NCBI RefSeq assembly: GCF_900129425.1
Contig: NZ_LT670817.1
Location: forward strand, 6,510,001-6,574,000
Direction of reading: 5' to 3'
From: Bradyrhizobium erythrophlei
GTDB taxonomy: Bacteria > Pseudomonadota > Alphaproteobacteria > Rhizobiales > Xanthobacteraceae
Length of the DNA: 64,000 bases
Part shown: piece by piece, positions 50,952 to 59,784 of the stretch
Position numbering within the stretch: position 1 is the stretch's first letter
How the letters are laid out: the number at the start of each line of letters is the position of its first letter
Notes under the pieces: model-generated
Databases searched by the model: none
Told to the model about the DNA's origin: nothing
What the model saw: the letters and a program-made list of their open reading frames with translations, nothing else
Position numbers and translations under genes: made by a program

Positions 50952-52157
50952 TCAGTGCAGAAACGAGCACGCCGTCTTGTTGATGGGAGCGAACAATTCG
51001 TCGCCGGGCTCCGAATTGACTTTGCGGTAGAGGTCCCAGGGAGCTTTCGATTCCGCAGGGCTTTTCACCTGATAGACGTCGAGATCGAAGATGGCGCGAC
51101 CATCCTCGCGAATCTTCACGGACTTTCCGAAGTAATCCGCTGGCGTCGACTTCATGGCGCCGATGACGGCATCGGCATCGGACGAGTTGGCTGCCTTGAC
51201 CGCACGCAGGTAATGCAGCGTGGCGGCGTAAAGCGATGCGTGAGTCTTGTTCGGCTTACGCCCCTCGATCTTCTCGAAACTGGCCGCGAATGCGCGGGCC
51301 GCATCGTTCTGGTCCCAGTAAAAGCTGGAAGTCACGTACAGCCCCTGTGCGATGTCCAGACCCAGACTGTGGATATCAGACAGATAGGTGATCAGGCCGG
51401 CGATCTTCTTGCCCGATTGCGCAAGGCCAAATTCATGGGCCTGCTTCATCGACGCCACGAAATCATTTCCGACGGTAGCGAATGCCACGACCTCGGCGTT
51501 GGTTCCGGCCGCGGTCATGATGAAAGAGGAGTAATCCATGGTCGAGGTGGGAACCCAGACCGTACCGACCGAGACGCCTCCCTTGCGTGCCAGCACGGCT
51601 TGAGCGGCGCCCTCCATGGTGTGGCCGAAGGCGAAATCCGCCGCGACGAAATACCACTTCTTCAGACCGCTCGAGACCAGCGCGCCCACGGTTCCCGCCG
51701 CGAGCGCATTGGTATCCTCGGCCCAATGCACCCCATACGGCGAGCAGGATTTGCCGGTAAGCTCCGCGGTCACGCCGCTTGTCACGATATCGATGGTGTG
51801 ATGCTCTTGGGCGATCTTCTGCACCGTAAGGGAGACCGCCGATTGCGGGAGATCGAGCAGCACGTCGACATGCTTCTGGTCAAGAAACTCGCGCGCAAGG
51901 TTAGCGGCGATATCCGGCCTGTTCTGGGTATCGGCGGAGACCAGCTCGATCTTCTTGCCTAGGACCGAGCCTCCAAAATCGTCGATAGCCATTTGAACCG
52001 CAGTTAGGGAGGCCTTCCCCGTTACATCGGCACCGAAACTGGAGAGATCGGTCAAAACACCCAACTTCAGTGTTGGCTCCGCGCGGGCCGGCACGGCCGC
52101 CGCAAAGAAGATGACTGCGCACAATGCGCGCGCAACGTTAACCGAACAATTGACCAC
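50952..52157 (-). CDS. ABC-type binding protein, aromatic/amino acid (GTG start)
   Basis: A 401-residue Peripla_BP_6 protein. I place the start at GTG 52157, which has AGGAGG 8 bases upstream and yields a clean Sec signal (ARALCAVIFFAAAVPARAEP). The longer frame to 52244 would add 29 charged residues before the signal. The mature protein begins TLKLGVLTDLSSFGADVTGK. It is a relative of the copy at 26237. It lies upstream of the gentisate-dioxygenase-like gene and likely feeds that pathway. No ABC permease is present. Confidence 0.9.
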   Translation of the reverse strand: MVNCSVNVARALCAVIFFAAAVPARAEPTLKLGVLTDLSSFGADVTGKASLTAVQMAIDDFGGSVLGKKIELVSADTQNRPDIAANLAREFLDQKHVDVLLDLPQSAVSLTVQKIAQEHHTIDIVTSGVTAELTGKSCSPYGVHWAEDTNALAAGTVGALVSSGLKKWYFVAADFAFGHTMEGAAQAVLARKGGVSVGTVWVPTSTMDYSSFIMTAAGTNAEVVAFATVGNDFVASMKQAHEFGLAQSGKKIAGLITYLSDIHSLGLDIAQGLYVTSSFYWDQNDAARAFAASFEKIEGRKPNKTHASLYAATLHYLRAVKAANSSDADAVIGAMKSTPADYFGKSVKIREDGRAIFDLDVYQVKSPAESKAPWDLYRKVNSEPGDELFAPINKTACSFLH

Positions 52158-52344
52158 CGCGGTCGCCTCCTTTGTTTCCCACGCCCTTATCAATTTGTGC
52201 CCCACGCGCAACGAGCCACGGTTCCCGGGACGCCACATCCCCAAACCTCGCCCGCGTGACTCTGTCGTCGTCGCCGCCTCGAACCAACCGCGCAGTCCCG
52301 CGGAACGGCGAAAACGCCAGACTTTTGTTATCCATTAGCATACG

Positions 52345-52485
52345 CATATGTCAATGGATCAAGACGGGTCTAAATTTAAATCAACGCAGCAATGCAAGCC
52401 ACGCAGTTAAAGGCAGATATCGGGGCCTGCCGGGGATCCGGCCTCCATGACAGCGTTGCGAATTGACACATTCATATGCCAATGG
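52345..52485. promoter_or_regulatory. Two direct copies of CATATGNCAATGG in the divergent promoter region
   Basis: CATATGTCAATGG (52345-52357) and CATATGCCAATGG (52473-52485) are spaced 128 bp apart between the divergent binding-protein and FAD-monooxygenase genes. A related copy lies before the IclR gene (48030). They look like a shared regulator site; an IclR protein is the natural candidate. The rest of this 368-base gap holds no gene. Confidence 0.5.
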
Positions 52486-52525
52486 CACACAACCACCTCG
52501 TCGTCGGTACCGTAGGAGCAGGCAT

Positions 52526-53713
52526 ATGCGGGAGATCAAGGATATCGCCATCGTCGGGGCGGGCCTGGGCGGGCTGACGTCCGCGATCGCGCTGCGGCGG
52601 CAGGGCTTCAACGCAACTGTCTACGAGCAATCATCGAGTTTGTCGGAAATCGGCGCCGGCGTCCAACTGAGCCCCAACGCCATGAAGGTACTGAGGGCCC
52701 TGGGACTGGAAGACGAGTTCAGGAAGATATCGTTCGAACCCGATCGCCACGTCGTACGAAGCTGGAAGAGCGGCCGCGTTATTTCCGCGACGCAAATGAA
52801 AAACGTCTATGAACGTGAATTCGGCTCCGGCTATTTCGGTGCTCATCGAGCTGACTTGCATAAGCTGCTCGCCCACGCCCTGCCGGAAGGCACCATCCGA
52901 CTCAACGCAAATTGCATCGATGTCGGCACGGTCGATAACCATGCGGTCCTGAAATTCACCGACGGTGCGGAGATCAGGGCCGATATTGCGGTGGGCGCAG
53001 ACGGCATCCATTCCAATGTGCGCAACTGTTTATTTGGAAAAGAGTCGCCGCGGTTTACAGGAAACGTCTGCTGGCGCGGGCTGGTGCCGGTCGAAGATGT
53101 GCCGAAGGGGATGTTCGCGCCCGACATGACGGTTTGGTTCGGTCCCAACTCGAACGTCGTGCACTACTACGTTCGGGGAGGGAAACTCATCAATTGGGTC
53201 GCGAGCCACGAATCTGACTGGTCCACGGAATCATGGCGCAGCGAGGCGAGCATCGCTGAAGTCGTCGAAGCCTACAAGGATTGGCATCCAGATCTGACCA
53301 AGCTGTTTGCCGCAACCAAGCACTGCTACAAATGGGCTCTTTTCGACCGGTCCCCGCTTTCGAACTGGAGCAAAGGAAGGGTGACTTTGCTCGGAGATTC
53401 CGCGCATGCGATGCTGCCCTATCTTGCGCAGGGTGCCTGCATGGCCATCGAAGATGCCTTTGCGCTGGCGTCCTCCTTGGCCGCAGACAGACAAGAACCC
53501 AACGCAGCCCTTGAACGATACGAGGGCCTGCGGCGTGACCGGGCATCCCGTGTGCAAAGCGCAGCCAACGCGCGCGCCAAAGTGAACCATCTCACCTCGA
53601 GATGGGCAAGGCTCAAACGCGATACCGCTTATGCGTGGAGAAAGCTCATTAAGCCTTCATCGCACACTTATCAAATCGAGTGGATTTACGGTTATGACGT
53701 CACCAAAGAGTGA
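52526..53713 (+). CDS. FAD-dependent monooxygenase (3-hydroxybenzoate 6-hydroxylase/salicylate hydroxylase type)
   Basis: A 395-residue single-component flavin hydroxylase. The FAD motif is AIVGAGLGGLTSAIALRRQG. The DG motif is VGADGIHSNVRNCLFG, and the GD motif is LLGDSAHAMLPYLAQGACMA. Length and motifs fit 3-hydroxybenzoate 6-hydroxylase and salicylate hydroxylase. The ATG at 52526 with GTAGGAG upstream is preferred over the frame opening at 52463. Its neighbours (gentisate dioxygenase, FAH hydrolase) favour production of gentisate, but the substrate is inferred. Confidence 0.87.
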   Translation: MREIKDIAIVGAGLGGLTSAIALRRQGFNATVYEQSSSLSEIGAGVQLSPNAMKVLRALGLEDEFRKISFEPDRHVVRSWKSGRVISATQMKNVYEREFGSGYFGAHRADLHKLLAHALPEGTIRLNANCIDVGTVDNHAVLKFTDGAEIRADIAVGADGIHSNVRNCLFGKESPRFTGNVCWRGLVPVEDVPKGMFAPDMTVWFGPNSNVVHYYVRGGKLINWVASHESDWSTESWRSEASIAEVVEAYKDWHPDLTKLFAATKHCYKWALFDRSPLSNWSKGRVTLLGDSAHAMLPYLAQGACMAIEDAFALASSLAADRQEPNAALERYEGLRRDRASRVQSAANARAKVNHLTSRWARLKRDTAYAWRKLIKPSSHTYQIEWIYGYDVTKE

Positions 53714-53766
53714 CGGCGAAGCTAGACCGATACGGCTGCGCCGCTCGATCGCACCCCTGATTCAAA

Positions 53767-53837
53767 ACTGATAAGGAAACTACTCTTTGCTTATCAGTCT
53801 GCAGACTGGCTCCGTTTCGACGATTTGCTTATCAGTC
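53767..53837. repeat. ACTGATAAG/CTTATCAGTC repeats (right copies)
   Basis: ACTGATAAG (53767-53775) is followed by two direct copies of TTTGCTTATCAGTC ending at 53799 and 53837. The first two form an inverted repeat like that at 23092-23125. They lie between the last catabolic gene and tRNA-Lys. They may be terminators or traces of recombination at the right end of an accessory region. Confidence 0.55.
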
Positions 53838-53909
53838 AGAAACTGTAAACCGAGGTGTAAACCGCGGCCGATTTGCGCGTTGGCTAAACCGCTAAGTGCT
53901 TGAAAAGCT

Positions 53910-53985
53910 TGGTGGGCGCACCAGGGCTCGAACCTGGGACCCGATGATTAAGAGTCATCTGCTCTACCAACTGAGCTATGCGCCC
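53910..53985 (-). tRNA. tRNA-Lys (anticodon CTT)
   Basis: A complete 76-nt cloverleaf on the minus strand, including an encoded CCA. The acceptor stem is GGGCGCA/TGCGCCC. The D-arm is GCTC-AGTTGGTA-GAGC. The anticodon stem GATGA/TCATC carries the loop CTCTTAA with anticodon CTT. The T-arm is CCAGG-TTCGAGC-CCTGG. Its 3' end faces the catabolic region on the left, as expected for a tRNA used as an integration site. Confidence 0.97.
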
Positions 53986-54095
53986 GGAACCGGCCCGGAA
54001 AGCCTTCGCAAGAGCGCGTCGTTTAGCAAAGCGACTCCCCGATGTCCAGCAAACCGGCGGGGTTTTCCCAGTCTTGTCGGCGGGAGGCTAAACCG

Positions 54096-54122
54096 AAAAA
54101 GCCGCCGGGATCCAGCGGCTTT
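54096..54122 (-). terminator. Intrinsic terminator after the Spy-like gene
   Basis: On the minus strand AAAGCCGC-N9-GCGGCTTT is followed by a short T run (complement of the A run at 54096-54100). It lies 34 bases after the stop of the Spy/CpxP-like gene at 54156. Confidence 0.75.
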
Positions 54123-54155
54123 CCCAGGCTTTCGATCGATTGAAGGCTTGCGGGC

Positions 54156-54707
54156 TCAGAGCCGCTCGGGGCCCTCCCGGCCGCCATGATCCCTGTCCGA
54201 TCCGCCATCCCGATCGCGATCCATGTGGCGCTCGGAGTCGCGGTGCCGCCAGCCTTCGCCGCCGAACCGGCCTTCCATATGGGTCAGGATGGTGAGGCGG
54301 CGTTTCTGGCCCTCGTCGAGGGTCTTGTAGAGCGGGTCAGCGGCGTCCGCGATCTTCTTCAGCGCCGTCGCCGTGGTCGCCATGGTGTCGGCGCGCTCGC
54401 GCAGGCGCGCCACCGGGTCGGGTCTCTGAGCTTCGTCCCGCGGCGCGTTCATCCGCGCATTGGCGCGATCGATTCGCATTTTGGCGAAATCCCGCACCGC
54501 GGCCTCGACCGGCGGCCATAGTTTTTCCTGATCGGGATTGAGCTTCAGCCCGGCGTGAACGGCGGCGATCTTCGCGTCGGTCAACGCCGCCCGGTCCTCG
54601 GGGTTTATTCGCATGTGCTCGTGAAACCAGGGACGGTGCTGGGCATAGACTGCGGTTGAACCGGCGATGGCAAGTGCTGCGATCCCGGCGATGGCAAACT
54701 TCTTCAT
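54156..54707 (-). CDS. Spy/CpxP-like periplasmic protein (LTXXQ family)
   Basis: A 183-residue exported protein with a Sec signal (MKKFAIAGIAALAIAGSTAV, then YAQ). The mature part is helical with LNPDQEKLWPPVEAAVRDFA and a second LDEGQKRRLTILTHM segment, which fit the LTXXQ/Spy-CpxP family of periplasmic chaperone-like or stress proteins. The tail is rich in Arg, Asp, His and Gly (RHRDSERHMDRDRDGG), perhaps metal-binding. The ATG at 54707 follows AAAGGAGG and is preferred over the frame opening at 54737. Confidence 0.85.
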   Translation of the reverse strand: MKKFAIAGIAALAIAGSTAVYAQHRPWFHEHMRINPEDRAALTDAKIAAVHAGLKLNPDQEKLWPPVEAAVRDFAKMRIDRANARMNAPRDEAQRPDPVARLRERADTMATTATALKKIADAADPLYKTLDEGQKRRLTILTHMEGRFGGEGWRHRDSERHMDRDRDGGSDRDHGGREGPERL

Positions 54708-54822
54708 GTGAACCTCCTTTGAAGGTTGCACCAGCATGGCGGGCTTTGGCGCGCAATCAACTTACAGTTTGGAAATGGAAGCACCTCTTACCAACATGTA
54801 ATCTTCACCGTTCAGCGACCGT

Positions 54823-56106
54823 TCAGATCATGCCGAGCAGCCGCGGCAGCCACAGCGAAATCTCGGGGATGTAGGTGATCAGCCCGAGGAAAATCAGCAT
54901 CGCGCACAGCCACGGCAGCACCGCGACGGTGATTTCGCTGATGCCCATTTTCGCAATGCCGCTGGCGATATAGAGATTGAGGCCGACCGGCGGATGACAC
55001 AGCCCGACTTCGGTGTTCACGATCATCAGCACGCCCAGGTGAACCGGATTGACGCCGATCTTGGTCGCCAGCGGAAACAGGATCGGCGCCATGATCAGCA
55101 GGATGGATGACGGGTCCATCACGTTGCCGGCCATCAGCAGCAGGACGTTGACCACCAGCAGGAACGCCCACAGGCTGAAATTTTTGTCGATGATCCAGGC
55201 CGCCATCTCCTGCGGAATCTGCTCGTGCGTCATCAGGAACGAGAACAGCACCGCGTTGGTGATGATGTAGAGCAGCATCGAGCTCATGCTCGCCGCCTGC
55301 AGCAGCACCTTGCCCACTTCGCGCAGCTTCAATTCCTTGTAGACGAACACGGTGATGAAGAACGCGTACACCGCGGCCACGGCGGCGGCTTCGGTCGGCG
55401 TGAAGACGCCGCCGTAGATGCCGCCGAGCACGATACCGATCAGCAGCAGGCCCCACACGCTCTCGCGGAACGCGGTCCATTGCTGCCGGAGCGTCGCCTT
55501 TGGCATGCGAGGATAGCCCTTGCGCCAGGCGATGAACCAGGTCACGGCGGCCAGCATCAGCGCCAGCATGATGCCCGGCACGATGCCGGCCATGAACAGC
55601 GCCCCGATCGAGGTGTTGGTGGAAACGCCGTACAGCACCAGAATGATCGACGGCGGCACCAGGATGCCGAGCGCGCCGGAGGTCGAGATCACGCCGACGC
55701 CGAAGCGGCGCGGATAGCCGTGTTCCACCATCGCGGGCATCATGATCGAGCCGATCGCGACCACGGTGGCGACGCTGGATCCCGAGATCGCCGCGAACAT
55801 CGCGCACGCCGCCACGCCGGCTAGCCCGAGGCCGCCCGGCAAATGGCCGACCAGCGAGACGGTGAAGGCGATCATGCGCCTCGCCACCCCGCCGCGGGTC
55901 AGGAAGGTGCCGGCGAGGATAAAAAACGGAATCGCCATGATTCCGAAATTGTCGAGGCCGGAAAACAGTTTCAGCCCGACGCTCTCGATCGGCACTTCCG
56001 TCATCGTGAACAGGAAGGTCAGCACGGTCAGGCCGAGCGAAATCGAGATCGGCATGCCCGTCAGCATCAGGGCAAACAGCAGTCCGAAAATAAGGGCCGC
56101 ACTCAT
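54823..56106 (-). CDS. dctM: TRAP transporter large permease (DctM)
   Basis: A 427-residue multi-spanning permease of a tripartite ATP-independent transporter, with about twelve hydrophobic segments. The typical DctM blocks are GIMAIPFFILAGTFLTRGGV, AISGSSVATVVAIGSIMMPA and VGLCHPPVGLNLYIASGIAK. Its ATG overlaps the TAA of the small permease gene (TAATG). It uses an ion gradient to import an organic acid delivered by the binding protein encoded at 56786. Confidence 0.94.
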   Translation of the reverse strand: MSAALIFGLLFALMLTGMPISISLGLTVLTFLFTMTEVPIESVGLKLFSGLDNFGIMAIPFFILAGTFLTRGGVARRMIAFTVSLVGHLPGGLGLAGVAACAMFAAISGSSVATVVAIGSIMMPAMVEHGYPRRFGVGVISTSGALGILVPPSIILVLYGVSTNTSIGALFMAGIVPGIMLALMLAAVTWFIAWRKGYPRMPKATLRQQWTAFRESVWGLLLIGIVLGGIYGGVFTPTEAAAVAAVYAFFITVFVYKELKLREVGKVLLQAASMSSMLLYIITNAVLFSFLMTHEQIPQEMAAWIIDKNFSLWAFLLVVNVLLLMAGNVMDPSSILLIMAPILFPLATKIGVNPVHLGVLMIVNTEVGLCHPPVGLNLYIASGIAKMGISEITVAVLPWLCAMLIFLGLITYIPEISLWLPRLLGMI

Positions 56107-56678
56107 TACGCTTCTCCGAGCGCGACGGGGGCGTCGGGACTGACTTCGATGCCGTCGATGTTGGTCGCGTCATGATGCGGCAGTTCGCTGGTGCGAAAGT
56201 AGGTCCACGACACCTGCAGGAAGCGGAAGCACATCAGATAGGAGCCGAGCGGGATGCAGGCGTAGACCAGCCAGCTCGGCAATTCGAGATCGGGCGAGAC
56301 CTGGTCGGTACCCATCAATTCGAACACGAATTTCGCGCCCATGGTGCCGACGATGAAGGTGAACAGCGCGCCACCCATCAGGCCGAACAAAATCACGCCC
56401 TTCTGCCAGCCCGGATTGAGCCGCTTGATCAGCACGTCGACGCCGACATGGATGCCGGTCCGCACCCCGTAGGCGGCGCCGAACTTCGCCATCCAGATGA
56501 ACATATAGATGCACAGCTCCTGCGACCAATCGAGCCGGATCGGGAACAGAATTGGATACAGCACGGGAATGTCGACCAGGTAGCGATGGACGACGGCGAC
56601 AAAGGTGATCAGCGTCGCCGCGCCCATCAGGCTCGCGATGATGATTTCCTCAAGCCGGTCCAGAAAACGTAAAAACAT
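56106..56678 (-). CDS. dctQ: TRAP transporter small permease (DctQ)
   Basis: A 190-residue four-helix membrane protein of the DctQ family. It begins MFLRFLDRLEEIIIASLMGA, and the conserved segment LDWSQELCIYMFIWMAKFGA is present. The ATG at 56678 has GGGGGAT upstream; the frame opens at 56729. It lies between the binding protein and the large permease and overlaps the latter. Confidence 0.92.
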   Translation of the reverse strand: MFLRFLDRLEEIIIASLMGAATLITFVAVVHRYLVDIPVLYPILFPIRLDWSQELCIYMFIWMAKFGAAYGVRTGIHVGVDVLIKRLNPGWQKGVILFGLMGGALFTFIVGTMGAKFVFELMGTDQVSPDLELPSWLVYACIPLGSYLMCFRFLQVSWTYFRTSELPHHDATNIDGIEVSPDAPVALGEA

Positions 56679-56785
56679 CGATATCCCCCGCGACGATCGA
56701 GCGGCTGATGAAACCGCCCGACCAAGCACCTTCCCGCGACCGTGCCGGCCGCGGACCCCGTCTGTAGCGATCCCTTAGGGACGGC

Positions 56786-57796
56786 TCAGTTCATCGGGCC
56801 GCGGCCCGTTTCCTTCAGGAATTCGTCGATCAGGGGCTGGCCGACCCGGCTGGCGACGTCCTTGTAGACCGGCATCATCGCCTTGCGCATCGCCTCGTCC
56901 TGCTCCGGCGTCAGCGTGACGATTTCGGTCTTGCCGGATTTCTTGATGGCCTCGAGCGCCTGGTCGTTGTCCATTGCCGACTGACCGTTGCCGAATTCGG
57001 TCGCTTCCTTCATGGCCTTCGTCAGTTCGTCGCGAATGTCCGGCTGCAACCCGTCCCAGAACTTCTTGTTCACCACCACGACGTAGCCGATGTAGCCGTG
57101 GTTGGTCACGGTGGCGTACTTCTGCACCTCGTGCATTTTCTGGGTGTAGATGTTCGACCAGGTGTTCTCCTGGCCGTCGACGACGCCGGTCTGCAGCGCC
57201 TGATAGACATCCGAGAACGCCATCACCTGGGGGATCGAGCCGAGCGCGCGGAACTGGGCTTCCAGAACCTTCGACGACTGGATCCGGAACTTCAGTCCCT
57301 TGTAGTCGGCAGGCGCGATCAGCTTCTTGTTGGCGCTCATCTGCTTGAAGCCGTTGTCCCAGTAGGCGAGGCCGGTCATGCCCTTGGAATCCAGCAATTT
57401 GAGCAGCCGGGCGCCGAGCGGACCGTCGGTGACCTTACGCAGCGTCTTCAGGTCGGGCAGGATGTAGGGCAGATCGAACACCTCGAATTCCTTGATGCCG
57501 ATCGGCCCGAATTTGGAGTTCGACGGCGCCAGCATCTGCACCGCGCCGAGCTGCAGGGCCTCGAGTTCTTCCTTGTCCTTGTACAGCGTCGAGTTCGGAT
57601 AGACTTCGACCTTGACCTTGCCGTTAGTATATTTCTCCGCCAGTTCCTTGAACTTGTCGGCGGCCTTGCCCTTCGGCGTATCGGACGCCACGACGTGGCT
57701 GAATTTCAGGATGATCGGCGCCTGCGCCGCCGCCGGGCCGGACAGACCCAATGCCAATGCCGCGAACGACACAGCAGCCAATACCAGTTTACGCAT
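56786..57796 (-). CDS. dctP: TRAP transporter substrate-binding protein (DctP)
   Basis: A 336-residue periplasmic binding protein with a Sec signal (LVLAAVSFAALALGLSGPAA, then AQA). The DctP features are ILKFSHVVASDTPKGKAADK, VEVYPNSTLYKDKEELEALQ and the ligand-facing LKFRIQSSKVLEAQFRALGS, whose Arg binds a carboxylate. It is first in the dctPQM operon with GGGAGG before the ATG. The ligand is probably a C4-dicarboxylate or another organic acid; it could not be narrowed further. Confidence 0.94.
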   Translation of the reverse strand: MRKLVLAAVSFAALALGLSGPAAAQAPIILKFSHVVASDTPKGKAADKFKELAEKYTNGKVKVEVYPNSTLYKDKEELEALQLGAVQMLAPSNSKFGPIGIKEFEVFDLPYILPDLKTLRKVTDGPLGARLLKLLDSKGMTGLAYWDNGFKQMSANKKLIAPADYKGLKFRIQSSKVLEAQFRALGSIPQVMAFSDVYQALQTGVVDGQENTWSNIYTQKMHEVQKYATVTNHGYIGYVVVVNKKFWDGLQPDIRDELTKAMKEATEFGNGQSAMDNDQALEAIKKSGKTEIVTLTPEQDEAMRKAMMPVYKDVASRVGQPLIDEFLKETGRGPMN

Positions 57797-57971
57797 TTTT
57801 CCTCCCGCGAGATTTTTGCAAAGCGCGGAGCAGCCCTGCCCCGATGCCTATTCCAGATTCCAGCGGCACCAATACAGAGAAGCGATGCGGAATGCCATTG
57901 CCCGTTAGCAGGGGCCGTTTGTATAATTTTGCTGCAGTGCAAAATGATGAAACGTGGCGTTTGCTGCCCTT

Positions 57972-58141
57972 CTTCTCCCCTCCCCCCACGAGCGAAGCGA
58001 GTGGTGGGGAGGGGTCGGGGGTGGGGGGTGGCGCCGCGTTTACTGAACCCACGTTTTCTGCTGATAGACCCCCCACCCCCGACCCCTAAGAGCGAGCTTC
58101 GCTCGTCTCGACCCCACCGCTTCGCGGAGGGAGGGGAGAAG
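57972..58141. repeat. Composite GC-rich inverted repeat (intergenic element)
   Basis: The gap between the TRAP operon and leuA carries a large imperfect palindrome. Outer arms read CTTCTCCCCTCCC and GGGAGGGGAGAAG. An inner perfect 18-bp pair (58011-58028 and 58069-58086, GGGGTCGGGGGTGGGGGG and its complement) flanks a 40-base loop. GAGCGAAGCGA-type motifs lie within. It looks like an interspersed REP-like element. The 57797-58156 interval contains no gene. Confidence 0.75.
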
Positions 58142-58156
58142 AGTGTGACCGAGCAG

Positions 58157-59716
58157 TCAGCTTGCCGCCGCCGCCGGGATGTCGCGCTGGCGCTTCATGA
58201 CGATCTTGTTGAGAGCCCCGAGATAGGCTTTGGCCGAGGCCACCAGCGTATCCGGATCGGAAGCCCGCGCCGTCATCGAGCGGCCTTCATGGGCAAGCCG
58301 CACCGACACCTCGGCCTGGGCGTCGGTCCCTTCCGTGACCGCGTGGACCTGATACAGCTCCAGCTTCGCCTCGTGCGGCACCAGCAGCTTGATGCAGTTG
58401 AATACCGCATCGACCGGACCGTTGCCCTCGGCTTCCTCGATTTTGACCTGGCCGTCGACATTGAGCTTCATGGTGGCGCGCTGCGGACCATGGGTGCCCG
58501 CGATCACCGTGAGCGAGGTCAGCTTGATGCGGTCATGCGAAGCGGCGATCTCCTGATCGACCAGCGCCTCGATGTCCTCGTCGTAGATATCCTTCTTGCG
58601 GTCGGCGAGCGCCTTCATCCGCACGAAGGCGTCTTCCAGTTGGTTGGCGCCGAGCTTGTAGCCCATCTCCTCCAGCTTGTGCACGAACGCATGACGCCCG
58701 GAATGCTTGCCGAGCACCAGTGACGACTGCTTCAGGCCGACCATCTCCGGGCGCATGATCTCATAGGTCGACGCGTCCTTCAGCACGCCGTCCTGATGGA
58801 TGCCGCTCTCATGGGCGAACGCATTCCGGCCGACGATCGCCTTGTTGTACTGCACCGGGAACGAGGTCGCCGCCGACACCAGTTTCGACGCCCGCGTCAG
58901 CATGGTGGTGTCGATCTTGTTCCACCATGGAAACTTGTCGTTGCGCACGTTGATCGCCATCACGACTTCCTCGAGCGCGGCATTGCCTGCCCGCTCGCCG
59001 ATGCCGTTGACGGTGCATTCGATCTGCCGCGCGCCGCCGGCGATGCCGGCCAGCGAATTCGCGACCGCCATGCCGAGATCGTTATGACAGTGCACCGAGA
59101 ACACCGCCTTGTCGGAGTTCGGCACCCGCTCGATCAGGGTGCGCATGAAGTGGGTATATTCCTCGGGCACGGTATAGCCGACCGTGTCGGGGATGTTGAC
59201 CGTGGTGGCGCCGGCCTTGATCACGGCCTCGACGATCCGGCACAGGAAGTCCATCTCGCTGCGGGTGCCGTCCTCGGCCGACCATTCGACGTCGTCGATA
59301 TGGTTGCGCGCGCGGCTGACGTTGGCGATCGAGGTTTCCAGCACCTGCTCCGGCGTCATGTTGAGTTTTACGCGCATGTGCAAAGGCGAGGTGGCGATCA
59401 CCGTATGAACGCGGCCGCGCCGGGCGAACTTCACCGCTTCCGCGCAGCGGTCGATGTCTTTCGGATGCGCCCGCGCCAGGCCGGCGATCACCGAATTCTT
59501 GGAGCGCCGGGCGATCTCGCTGACCGCCTGGAAATCGCCTTCGGAGGTGATGGGAAAGCCGGCCTCGATGACATCGACGCCCATGTCGTCGAGCATCTCG
59601 GCCACCTCGAGCTTCTCCTCGAAGCTCATGGTGGCGCCGGGGCATTGTTCGCCATCGCGCAAAGTGGTGTCGAAAATAACGACGCGGTCCTTGTCGGACT
59701 TTTTAGCGGGGGTCAT
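58157..59716 (-). CDS. leuA: 2-isopropylmalate synthase
   Basis: First committed enzyme of leucine biosynthesis: acetyl-CoA plus 2-ketoisovalerate gives 2-isopropylmalate. At 519 residues it matches the long LeuA form. The catalytic barrel begins VIFDTTLRDGEQCPGATMSF. Metal-binding HCHNDLGMAVANSLAG and the NGIGERAGNAALEEVVMAI block are present. A C-terminal regulatory domain for leucine feedback follows (residues about 390-519). I start it at 59716 (MTPAKKSDKD) after AAGGAA, because the longer frame to 59806 runs into the leader region. A leucine-rich leader peptide lies upstream. Confidence 0.95.
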   Translation of the reverse strand: MTPAKKSDKDRVVIFDTTLRDGEQCPGATMSFEEKLEVAEMLDDMGVDVIEAGFPITSEGDFQAVSEIARRSKNSVIAGLARAHPKDIDRCAEAVKFARRGRVHTVIATSPLHMRVKLNMTPEQVLETSIANVSRARNHIDDVEWSAEDGTRSEMDFLCRIVEAVIKAGATTVNIPDTVGYTVPEEYTHFMRTLIERVPNSDKAVFSVHCHNDLGMAVANSLAGIAGGARQIECTVNGIGERAGNAALEEVVMAINVRNDKFPWWNKIDTTMLTRASKLVSAATSFPVQYNKAIVGRNAFAHESGIHQDGVLKDASTYEIMRPEMVGLKQSSLVLGKHSGRHAFVHKLEEMGYKLGANQLEDAFVRMKALADRKKDIYDEDIEALVDQEIAASHDRIKLTSLTVIAGTHGPQRATMKLNVDGQVKIEEAEGNGPVDAVFNCIKLLVPHEAKLELYQVHAVTEGTDAQAEVSVRLAHEGRSMTARASDPDTLVASAKAYLGALNKIVMKRQRDIPAAAAS

Positions 59717-59784
59717 CGGAAAGTTCCTTGTAGCTGGTGCGCTGACGTTCTGAGCGCTGAAGGGGGCTTGGTGATCTCGCGCAA

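Noticed and set aside
54812..56173. 453-residue minus-strand frame overlapping dctM
   Set aside because: Low-complexity Arg/His-rich translation in a different frame of dctM, which has clear transporter motifs.
57098..58723. 541-residue plus-strand frame across dctP, the intergenic repeat and leuA
   Set aside because: It crosses two well-supported genes on the other strand and a repeat element; no domain is visible.
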